Part shown: positions 16,166 through 23,896 of the stretch, piece after piece | Position numbering within the stretch: the first letter of the stretch is position 1 | Layout: every line of letters starts with the position of its first letter | NCBI RefSeq assembly: GCF_004363805.1 | Contig: NZ_SNZP01000012.1 | Span: 90,359 to 154,358 of the forward strand | Source of the DNA: Paludibacterium purpuratum | Lineage (GTDB): Bacteria > Pseudomonadota > Gammaproteobacteria > Burkholderiales > Chromobacteriaceae | Length of the DNA: 64,000 nt | Reading direction: 5' to 3' | Position numbers and translations under genes: made by a program | Notes under the pieces: generated by a model | What the model was told of the DNA's origin: nothing | Database searches by the model: none | The model's input: the letters and a program-made list of their open reading frames with translations, nothing else

Positions 16166-18322
16166 TCAACGCGTTACCCCTGGCAGGACCCTCACCGTGC
16201 CGGACAGAGGCGTACCGTTGACGATAAAGGACACATTTTGTTCCGCCGCGCGTTGACTGAGCTGGTAGATGCAGTACTTCGCTTTCGCCTGATCGTTCAG
16301 CAGCACCGCTTCCCCCTCCCCGTTGGTGACCAACGTAATGCTGTACTGGTTATCCTTGTCTTCACCGCTGGGAGGTACAGTCACAAACGCGAAATTGCCA
16401 TTATCGTCATCCATGAAGCATTGCACCGCGACGCCTTCGCAAACCTCGTCGCCAGCTCCCGTTACCTTGATGGCGAACGAGTCGGAGTTGAAGTCGTTAC
16501 CACTGGGCATCTGCCAATGATCCGGGTCGGCCAACGCGTGGGCGGGCGTCGGAGTTACAGTCAAGGTGAATGAAACCGGTCCGGCGCTCGGGTTTGTTTC
16601 CAATGCCGCCGTCAGTGTGACGGCTGCGCCGGGCGCAGCCGTGCGGGAGGCATACACATCCACCTGCGCCGTGGCATCGGGGGCGCTCACACCCTCCGTC
16701 AAGGTTTGTTGCGTACCGTCATCGTGGAAGCCCGCCGGTCCGGTGAGGGTGAATTGGATTTTGTCCGGGTAGCTCGGATCCGGATTGCCGTCCTTCATCA
16801 GTCGGATGGTCGGGGTGCCGATGCCAAACTGCTTGCCGGCCCACGCGAAGAACTTGTTGTTGCCCTTGTAGATCTCTATGATCGGGAGCAGGCTATCCGG
16901 GTCGCCGATGGTACCCTGGTACACCGCGCTGTCGACGACTCTGCCGGCGTAGAGCAACTGAATTTGGAAGCGGTCGTAGTCCATGCCATTGCTGCCTGCC
17001 TGCAGGGTCGACACAGTAAACTGGCCTTGGGCATCGGTGACTGCCGCCAAGTGGGTTTGCCCTATGCCATCGCCATCGGTAAATAGCGCGACGCCCTGTT
17101 TGCCATTAGGGACAATGATGTTGAGATCGAAGGTCTTGCCCTCATCGGCCTGGCTACTATCACCCTTCAGGACAGATACGGTAAATTCGGGGAACATACT
17201 CCCAGGCAGTTGTACCCCGCTCGGCGGCTCGGCGCTGGCTGTATAGCCGCTGACATCCGGATCCACCGGGCTGCTGCTTGGCTGGGCCTGAAGCAGCTTT
17301 TTTGACCCGGACTTCTGGTCGACGACAATGACTTGATCCAGGTTGCCCCCCGACACATAGCCCATCAAGTAAAGATCCGCATCTTGTGCTGCGCTCGTTT
17401 CGGTGATGCCCTGGCCGTTCGGCGGCAGGCGGTAGAGCCTGCCGGTCCTTCTGCCTGCGACGGACAGCCAGATATAATCTGCCCGGTCGCGCTGCATGCC
17501 GTAGATCCCTATATCGTCCGAATCGGGTAGACGCTGCACGGACTCAATTTGGCGGGGCGACTTGCCCAGGTCGATAGAAAAAAGCGTCCCGGTTTGAGTT
17601 GAACCGACAAACAAAATATCCTGTGCGTTATTGAAAAGCGCCGAACGAAACCCCTGGTGACCAATGATATTCGGGGCGAGGGGAATAGTGGTGAGTTGCC
17701 CAATGTTTGGATTCTCGGTCTTGACCTGATACACGCAATTGTTACCTGGCGAAGGAATCCACAACGTTTTGTCCGACGCTCGACGCACCAGCGCAACCGA
17801 GCCCGCGCTATCGGGCAAATCCGCAAGCTTGGTGGCGGCGTTGCCGTCCGCTTTGACAGAACTGACTTTGCCCGCGGAACCGGATTGCGAAAGGAACCAG
17901 ATGCATTGCGCGTCCGAATCCCAAAGCATACTGAGCGGGAACGAGAAGAGGTCTGGCCCCAGAACACTGCCCACATTGTCGCCGTCGGGATCGCACCAAT
18001 ACAGACGACTGCTGCCTTTGGGGTTCTGGCCATTGTCGGCCAGCCAGATTTTCTCGACCTCAGATTTATCATCCAGTTGCAGCTCGATGTACCTCAGCCG
18101 CGCCTCACTATTCGTGCCTCCCCAGGGCGGCAGGGTGATGTCAATCGTTTCGATATCGGTGGCGGCGCCCCCCGCCGGCAACTTGTATACCTTGGCTTTG
18201 AAAGCGTTGGTACCAGTGTCCTTGACGGGGCCCTCGTCGACGACATAGATGTCACCATTCGGTGCGGCAACGATACCCCCGGGGGAAGCCCCTGTGGGGA
18301 GTGCGAGCGGTACGATGTCCAT
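16166..18322 (-). CDS. Beta-propeller plus Ig-like protein, 718 residues
   Basis: The N-terminal ~330 residues form NHL/Vgb-like blades: GGIVAAPNGDIYVVDEG, EKIWLADNGQNP, MLWDSDAQCIWFLSQSG and DRADYIWLSVAGRRTGRLY. The rest holds Ig-like modules such as IQFTLTGPAGFHDDGTQQTL and QYSITLVTNGEGEAVLL, the latter a Big_1 ending. No signal peptide or membrane anchor. Start ATG at 18322 with AAGGA 8-9 nt upstream. It lies just downstream of the autotransporter gene in the island. Lyase activity is not implied, as the Vgb catalytic residues were not identified. Likely a binding or scaffold protein. Confidence 0.6.
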   Translation of the reverse strand: MDIVPLALPTGASPGGIVAAPNGDIYVVDEGPVKDTGTNAFKAKVYKLPAGGAATDIETIDITLPPWGGTNSEARLRYIELQLDDKSEVEKIWLADNGQNPKGSSRLYWCDPDGDNVGSVLGPDLFSFPLSMLWDSDAQCIWFLSQSGSAGKVSSVKADGNAATKLADLPDSAGSVALVRRASDKTLWIPSPGNNCVYQVKTENPNIGQLTTIPLAPNIIGHQGFRSALFNNAQDILFVGSTQTGTLFSIDLGKSPRQIESVQRLPDSDDIGIYGMQRDRADYIWLSVAGRRTGRLYRLPPNGQGITETSAAQDADLYLMGYVSGGNLDQVIVVDQKSGSKKLLQAQPSSSPVDPDVSGYTASAEPPSGVQLPGSMFPEFTVSVLKGDSSQADEGKTFDLNIIVPNGKQGVALFTDGDGIGQTHLAAVTDAQGQFTVSTLQAGSNGMDYDRFQIQLLYAGRVVDSAVYQGTIGDPDSLLPIIEIYKGNNKFFAWAGKQFGIGTPTIRLMKDGNPDPSYPDKIQFTLTGPAGFHDDGTQQTLTEGVSAPDATAQVDVYASRTAAPGAAVTLTAALETNPSAGPVSFTLTVTPTPAHALADPDHWQMPSGNDFNSDSFAIKVTGAGDEVCEGVAVQCFMDDDNGNFAFVTVPPSGEDKDNQYSITLVTNGEGEAVLLNDQAKAKYCIYQLSQRAAEQNVSFIVNGTPLSGTVRVLPGVTR

Positions 18323-18351
18323 TGCGGTATTCCTTTGTCGAATTGGAATGC

Positions 18352-18378
18352 CGGCTGCACGAACATGTCGCGCAGCCG
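18352..18378 (-). repeat. Intercistronic stem-loop
   Basis: CGGCTGC (18352-18358) and GCAGCCG (18372-18378) with a 13-nt loop, in the gap between the autotransporter stop and the AAGGA ribosome site of the propeller gene. No U-tract. Confidence 0.5.
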
Positions 18379-18395
18379 TTGCCTAGAGCCTCCCG

Positions 18396-21008
18396 TTACC
18401 ACAGATAGCGAACGCCGAAATCGATGCCGAACGGCTGTTCGATGCGCGGACCTTTGGCATACTCGGCGGCGAGATGCCATTGGGTCCGTTCGTTGAGTTG
18501 TGCGTTGAAGCCGGCGCCGATGATGGCCCGGCTACCATTCAAGTTGGTAGAGAACGAAGTGCTGTTGGTCTGCGTTTCGCTGCCCGCCCCCATTTCGGTG
18601 GCGATGGCGAGCTTGACATAAGGCGAGATCGTGCCCTTGGCGCGGCTCAGGTCGTAGGTCGAGCCCAACGTCACACCCAGTTGCGTTTGCACCGACTTGG
18701 TGCTGTCTTGCAGCACCGTCATGCCGTTGCTGAGCGAGTAATCGCTCGCCTTGCCGTGGAACACCGCCAGCTGGGCGAAGGGTTGCAGATACGCGGCGCC
18801 GGACAGCGAGAGCTTGTGGCCGACTTCGGCCGTGGCGCCAAGGCCGTAATTGGTATGCGAGCCATCGGCCGTGCCGCCGCCGTTCATCGACACGTGCACA
18901 TCGTTCGAGAAGCGGTTGGCGCGCAGGGTCAAATCCAGGTAACTGCCATTATCGGTCAGCAAGGTGGCATAGCCGCCGAGCGTCAGACTGTCCACGGCAC
19001 CGGATGAGCCGGCACCGAACGACAGGGAGGAGTGGCCATACCCCGCCAAGGCCCCGACGAACCAAACGCCCGCCTGGGTATCGATGCGCCGGTCCGCCCC
19101 GATCATCAAACCGCTCTGATTCTGGCTGTAGGAGGCGCCGGCCGAGGGGTCGATGTTATAGCGGCGGCCGTAGGTCTGTACCCAGGCGCCATCCATCCGG
19201 CTCGGATCGTTTTTCAGATCGCCCATGCGCTGGGCCAGGGTCGCGGCTTCGCCGTACCAGACCGTGGGTGCGACGTGGGCGAACGCCAAGGCATCCTTGG
19301 TCGAGTTCGACAGGTCGCCGTCGTCCTTCGGATCGTGCACCAGCTCCCAGTCGCTGCCGTTTTGCACCATATGATAGGTATACGTGCCGACGTCCACCTT
19401 ATCGTTCTCGAGCGTAAACGCCCCGGTCGCCCCGCCCGGCCCTTGCACGACCACGATGTGATCCACACCGTTGGCCGGGTCGCGGCCGTCGCCGGGTACG
19501 CTCAGGGTGTAATTGCCGGAGAGAGAGCCGGTGACGACCAGCTTGTCGCTATTGCCGGTCTGAAAATCGACGTTCTCTGTGAATTGGCCGGAACCGGAAA
19601 GATTGGCGACCGTCAGGGTATGGTTCTGACCTGCCGACTGGCTGAGTGCGACCACGCCGCCCGCCATGTCCAAGTTGCCGATGCCGGACGAGCCCGTCAT
19701 GGTGAACGCGCCGCCGTTGTCGACCGTGAGCGTGGAAACATTGGTTGCCACGCCGGTGATCGAACCGCCGGCATTCAGCGTGACGTTCATCTGGCCGCCG
19801 GCGCTGTTGTCGAGATTACCGGTCAGGCTGGACCCAGCGACCGTCATGGTGGTGTTCGCGCCACCCAGCGCTTGCAGGATGTCGCCGTTGCCGCCCTGGA
19901 GCTGCGTGCCGTTCGAAATGTCGATTGTCAGGGTTTGGCCGCTGCCGTCGCTGTCGGCGACGATTGCCGCGCCCGTTCCTCCGACTACCCGCGCCCCGTC
20001 GAGGGTGACCGTCCCGATATTGCCGTTGCTCGTGTTGTTACCATAAGCGTAGATACCGTTCTGCGTGCCTTGCAGCAGACTGTTGCCGGACACGGTCAAA
20101 CTGGCCGCGCCATGCCCGTTTGGGGCCGTACCATCGAGATAGACCGCGATGCCGTTGTTGCCCTGACCGACGATAGTCGCGTTCTGATCGACCTGCAGGC
20201 TCGCGCCGGCTGCGCCGTACAGACCGAAACTACCGATGTCGATCGACCCGGGATGAGCCGTTGCGTGTGCACCGCCGCCCACCACCTGCCCGCCATGAAT
20301 CGCGATCGTCGCGCCGTTCTGTCCCTGCACGCCGGACTGATCGCCGATAATGTTGGCGCCGGTGGCAGTAAACGTGCCCGCGTCGACCGACGCCGCGGCA
20401 CCAGCGGCGTGCAACGTCGAGCCCGTCAAGGTCACCGTGCTGGTGCCGAATAGGCGAATCCCATTGCTGTTCGAATTAATGACTGTCTTGTTCGTGCCGA
20501 CGAGAGTCGATGCATTTTGCAACAACACGGCGGCAACCACGCTGCTATCGGTGTTATCGATCTCGACATTGTCGAGATTGATGTCCGCGCCCCCCGTCGT
20601 GACGATATACCCTGTGACGTGAGCCGCGGTGGCCCCGCCGACGCCTGCATTGAGCGTACCGTTATTCACCTTTACCTGACCCAGCACGGTACCGCCGCCT
20701 TTGACGGTCAAAGTGCCCGCGGCGACAACGCCCGCAGCGCTGTTCGAGGTCGAGGTCGAGTTGCCGACGGTGCCGCCGTTTTCGACCGTCAAAGTGCCAC
20801 TGGCGCCCACGTTGAATCCCGACGTATTGGCGCCCGTCACCGACTGATCGTCGGTGACGTCGGCCGATCCGTTCGAAGGCACGGTGATGGTCGACGCCCA
20901 AACACCGGTGGCGCTCAAGGCCAGCGCAATGCTGACGCTCATCGGCGCAAGGCGCGTACGTAGCGCACTCGGAAAACGGGTACACGATTTGATGTTTTTT
21001 TGGCTCAC
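18396..21008 (-). CDS. Classical (type Va) autotransporter
   Basis: 870 residues. A long signal peptide (to about VWAST, residue 40) with a basic extended N-region is followed by a Gly/Asn/Thr-rich passenger of about 540 residues with pertactin-like beta-helix repeats (GTLTVENGGTV, GGQMNVTLNAGGSITG). The C-terminal ~270 residues form the beta-barrel translocator from WVQTYGRRYNI to the terminal IDFGVRYLW with the expected aromatic end. No protease triad was recognised in the passenger, so it is probably an adhesin. Start is GTG with AGGAG 11 nt upstream. It is the only protein of the island with an obvious outer-membrane export route; an AT-rich palindrome lies just upstream. Confidence 0.9.
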   Translation of the reverse strand: MSQKNIKSCTRFPSALRTRLAPMSVSIALALSATGVWASTITVPSNGSADVTDDQSVTGANTSGFNVGASGTLTVENGGTVGNSTSTSNSAAGVVAAGTLTVKGGGTVLGQVKVNNGTLNAGVGGATAAHVTGYIVTTGGADINLDNVEIDNTDSSVVAAVLLQNASTLVGTNKTVINSNSNGIRLFGTSTVTLTGSTLHAAGAAASVDAGTFTATGANIIGDQSGVQGQNGATIAIHGGQVVGGGAHATAHPGSIDIGSFGLYGAAGASLQVDQNATIVGQGNNGIAVYLDGTAPNGHGAASLTVSGNSLLQGTQNGIYAYGNNTSNGNIGTVTLDGARVVGGTGAAIVADSDGSGQTLTIDISNGTQLQGGNGDILQALGGANTTMTVAGSSLTGNLDNSAGGQMNVTLNAGGSITGVATNVSTLTVDNGGAFTMTGSSGIGNLDMAGGVVALSQSAGQNHTLTVANLSGSGQFTENVDFQTGNSDKLVVTGSLSGNYTLSVPGDGRDPANGVDHIVVVQGPGGATGAFTLENDKVDVGTYTYHMVQNGSDWELVHDPKDDGDLSNSTKDALAFAHVAPTVWYGEAATLAQRMGDLKNDPSRMDGAWVQTYGRRYNIDPSAGASYSQNQSGLMIGADRRIDTQAGVWFVGALAGYGHSSLSFGAGSSGAVDSLTLGGYATLLTDNGSYLDLTLRANRFSNDVHVSMNGGGTADGSHTNYGLGATAEVGHKLSLSGAAYLQPFAQLAVFHGKASDYSLSNGMTVLQDSTKSVQTQLGVTLGSTYDLSRAKGTISPYVKLAIATEMGAGSETQTNSTSFSTNLNGSRAIIGAGFNAQLNERTQWHLAAEYAKGPRIEQPFGIDFGVRYLW

Positions 21009-21044
21009 GGCGACTGACTCCTACACAAAAAAACGTTGATTTTA

Positions 21045-21060
21045 TTGATAAAATTATCAA
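21045..21060. promoter_or_regulatory. Palindrome in the autotransporter promoter region
   Basis: TTGATAA-AA-TTATCAA, a perfect 7-bp inverted repeat, 37 nt upstream of the autotransporter start inside the most AT-rich stretch of the island. Likely an operator of a dimeric regulator, and a sign that the autotransporter may have its own promoter. The regulator is not identified. Confidence 0.5.
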
Positions 21061-21114
21061 ACCGAATATCAGACAAATCCTACAACCCACCGCTCGCGCG
21101 GCGGCTTGTACCGG

Positions 21115-23793
21115 TTACTCCAATTGATAGCGCTGCTCGGCGGTCACGCTGGCGCCGACCATGGACACCCCGATCTTGAACGTCCCGAGACGCTGGCTGC
21201 CCAGCCGGATCGCCGGCACGGGCACATAGCCGTCATAACCGATGCTGCCGATGGGGCTCTGCTCGACGAAGTGCGTGCCGGTTTGGTCGGTGTCGTCGAG
21301 GGTAAAGCTGACCAGGCCGCTCAACATCGGGAAACCATCGTCCGCCATGGCGCGCACTCGCCCTGCTCCACCGGCCACCACGACATCGCCCATCGAGCAG
21401 GCAGGCCACCCGCGGGGCGCGTCCACGCATGCCAGGCCGCGCGCGGTTTGTCGCGGGCGCACCTCGATGACCAACCGGGCCGCGGCGCGCAGGCCGCGCG
21501 TGAAACTGTCGACATTAATATTGAAGCTGCGCGGACCGCCGTTGACATGTAACGCCGGCACCCACACGCGCCCGGTGTCCGCATCGGAGAGCGCAAAACC
21601 AAAGCTTGAGCCGTCATCGAAATGCGCCTCGGGATCGTCGATGGTGAAGTCGACTCGCTGCTGCCCTGCCGGCCGGCCTTCGCTATCCAGGGCGAGGAAA
21701 AACCACCAGTCGTGCGCGTAGGTCGCAGCGACGACGGATTCGTTGCGCGTGACGGGGTCGAGATGATGGACCGCCGTGACGATCAACGGCAGTGTGCGCG
21801 GCGCGGCGCCGTCGCTTTCGAACAAGATCCGGTACTCCCCGGATTGATTGCCGGCCTGGATGTTCAAGGGGTGGCCGATACCGTTGCTGCCGGTCGTGAT
21901 CAACTGCAGCGATGTCAAGGTGCCGTTGTTGCTGAAGCGGGGAACGCTGCTATCGTTGCCGGCGACTGTCTGCCCGTTCTTCTGAATACGGGCGGTCAGG
22001 GGAACCGCGGGTAGCGGACGGTGCGTGGCATCGCCCAGTACCGAAACGCTGATCTGCTCGCCGGGAAAGAGGTAGAGGTCGGGCATCGAGATCGATTCGG
22101 GGTTGATGCGTATCGTCCGTTGGTCGAAAGCCGCCGCCTGGACGGTCAACTGCCATGAACCGGCTTCATGACTATCGACGATGGCCTTGAGCTGTGCGCC
22201 GCCCATTTGCCGACCGGCGTGCAGCCGCCCTGACGGCAGAGCGATTTGGCCCTGGTCGCCCGCGACGGTTTCCGGGTACTGATGACTACCGTCCGAAAAC
22301 AGGACGTCGGCATCTTGGCTGACCGTGGCGAAAGTCACGGTCTCGCCGCGCGGTAGCACCACGTCATTGCGCTTGGCGACAAACGTCATAGCCGGGAAAT
22401 CGCCCTCGACCGGGGCTGTGAGTTGCGCTTCGGGCGGAGATTGCAAGGTCACCTGATAGCGATCTACCGCTTGGACAGTTAGATGCCATGTACCTGCCTC
22501 ATTGCCGGCAATGCTGGCTTTGAGCTGTGCGCCGCCCGCTTGTCGACCGGCCTGCAACCGACCTTGCGGCAGATTGGCATGGCCTTGGTCGTCCGCGACG
22601 GTTTCCGTGTACTGATGGCTACCGTCCGAAAACAGGACGTCGGCCCCTTGGTTGACCGTGGAGAAGCTGACATTCGCGCCGCGCGGCAGCACCACGTCGT
22701 TCTGCTTGGCGACAAAGCTCATCGCCGGGAAAGCGCCATCGACTGGGGCGCTGAGTTGCGCCTCGGGCGGAGATTGCAATGTCACCTGATACCGATCTGG
22801 CGGGCTCGGCCGTTTAACCGCCATGGGCCAGGTGCCGTTGTGAACGGTGACCCACGAGCCGCCCACCACGTATTGCAAGCTCAGCCCTTGCATGCCGGTG
22901 CGATCGCGGGTCACAAGCATGCCATCCGGAAGTGACACATGACCGTTTGGCCCCATCTGCATGGCATAACTCTCCGCGGGACGGGTTCCTCCCGGCCTAT
23001 CTACCCTGAAATAGGCTAAGCCCGCGATCGGAACGGCAAGGCGGACGGGATAGCCTTGCGGCAGCGGGGAGCCATTCGCGTACGTGACGGTGAACTGCAT
23101 GCGCGGAAAGCTCGAGTTGATATCCGCCACCAATTGTTGCGGGGAGTCGAGGTGCCCGTAGACCTCCTCACTCGGTGAGGCGTCGCGCCACGCCAGTGTC
23201 GGCATGACAATGCAGGTATTCGGTAAGCTGACGTTATCCCGACTGTTACGAAACACGACGACATAGCGACCGGTCTGAGAGACGCTGAATTGGAGTTCAT
23301 GCGCCTGCCAGCGCTGTTCGGTATCGGCAAACATCTGCTGGGCGACAGGGATATGGCCGTTGAAATCTTGATGGGGCTCAACGCCAGGACCGTAGACACT
23401 GACGGTCATCTTCCCTCCGATAACCACACCTGACGGTTTTGCCCCGTAGTAGCTCAACGTCAGCGTGCCGGTGCGCTGAAGCTCGAAACCGAGGCCAAAT
23501 TCGGCAGCCTCATTGATCGGCCCTCCGTTCCACTGTCCCAGAACACCCCAGGCGCCGAGAAAATTAGGCATATTCCCGTTAATGGGCACAATCTCGGTAT
23601 TGCCGATGCCCCAGCCGGCCAGCGAGCGGTCAAACGAAGTCAAACTCCACAGGCCTCGGCGATAGGTCCCGCTCGCTGGAATATTGGCGAGCGAGGTACC
23701 CGGGCCGATTTGGAGATTGTTCGCCAAACCCGTTTCTAGCAGCAGGTGATCGTTCGAGATGAGATTGATCCCATTCTCAGCGCGTTCGAGCAT
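21115..23793 (-). CDS. Large Ig-like repeat protein A, 892 residues
   Basis: Residues 1-200 are a conserved module (GINLISNDHLLLETGLANNL, YRRGLWSLTSFDRSLAGWGI, GRYVVVFRNSRDN, CIVMPTLAW) with lectin-like jelly-roll character. A linker domain follows, then two tandem 111-residue repeats (333-443 and 444-553, each opening DRYQVTLQSPPEAQL), then three or four Ig-like modules ending TGTHFVEQSP...DGYVPVPAI...GTFKIGVSM. No signal peptide. GAGGGAGG precedes the ATG at 23793. It is a full-length paralogue of the 887-residue upstream protein. Probably extracellular adhesive or structural; export route and ligand unknown. Confidence 0.7.
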   Translation of the reverse strand: MLERAENGINLISNDHLLLETGLANNLQIGPGTSLANIPASGTYRRGLWSLTSFDRSLAGWGIGNTEIVPINGNMPNFLGAWGVLGQWNGGPINEAAEFGLGFELQRTGTLTLSYYGAKPSGVVIGGKMTVSVYGPGVEPHQDFNGHIPVAQQMFADTEQRWQAHELQFSVSQTGRYVVVFRNSRDNVSLPNTCIVMPTLAWRDASPSEEVYGHLDSPQQLVADINSSFPRMQFTVTYANGSPLPQGYPVRLAVPIAGLAYFRVDRPGGTRPAESYAMQMGPNGHVSLPDGMLVTRDRTGMQGLSLQYVVGGSWVTVHNGTWPMAVKRPSPPDRYQVTLQSPPEAQLSAPVDGAFPAMSFVAKQNDVVLPRGANVSFSTVNQGADVLFSDGSHQYTETVADDQGHANLPQGRLQAGRQAGGAQLKASIAGNEAGTWHLTVQAVDRYQVTLQSPPEAQLTAPVEGDFPAMTFVAKRNDVVLPRGETVTFATVSQDADVLFSDGSHQYPETVAGDQGQIALPSGRLHAGRQMGGAQLKAIVDSHEAGSWQLTVQAAAFDQRTIRINPESISMPDLYLFPGEQISVSVLGDATHRPLPAVPLTARIQKNGQTVAGNDSSVPRFSNNGTLTSLQLITTGSNGIGHPLNIQAGNQSGEYRILFESDGAAPRTLPLIVTAVHHLDPVTRNESVVAATYAHDWWFFLALDSEGRPAGQQRVDFTIDDPEAHFDDGSSFGFALSDADTGRVWVPALHVNGGPRSFNINVDSFTRGLRAAARLVIEVRPRQTARGLACVDAPRGWPACSMGDVVVAGGAGRVRAMADDGFPMLSGLVSFTLDDTDQTGTHFVEQSPIGSIGYDGYVPVPAIRLGSQRLGTFKIGVSMVGASVTAEQRYQLE
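22135..22464 (-). repeat. 111-residue tandem repeat, copy 2 of protein A
   Basis: Encodes residues 444-553 of the 892-residue protein, from DRYQVTLQSPPEAQLTAPVE to the LTVQAA end. It directly follows copy 1 and is highly similar at DNA level. Confidence 0.8.
22465..22797 (-). repeat. 111-residue tandem repeat, copy 1 of protein A
   Basis: Encodes residues 333-443 of the 892-residue protein. Shared landmarks with copy 2 are FPAM(S/T)FVAK, VVLPRG, ADVLFSDGSHQY, LHAGRQ or LQAGRQ, and GGAQLKA. Confidence 0.8.
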
Positions 23794-23860
23794 TTCGAGC
23801 CTCCCTCAAGGCATCTGCGACGCCATCCGAATCGGTGCGGACGACAATGTTTCTTGGCAG

Positions 23861-23892
23861 AGCAACCCGCCACTTGCGCGCGGCGGGTTGCT
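23861..23892 (-). repeat. Intercistronic stem-loop
   Basis: AGCAACCCGCC (23861-23871) and GGCGGGTTGCT (23882-23892), a perfect 11-bp stem with a 10-nt loop, 4 nt after the stop of the 887-residue gene. No U-tract. A degenerate version (ACAACCCACCGC and GCGGCGGCTTGT, about 21080-21110) follows the stop of the 892-residue gene. Confidence 0.7.
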
Positions 23893-23896
23893 CCGC

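Noticed and set aside
19032..20453. 473-codon open frame on the plus strand opposite the autotransporter
   Set aside because: Composition follows the GC-rich antisense of the passenger; no domain or ribosome site, and the minus-strand gene is certain.
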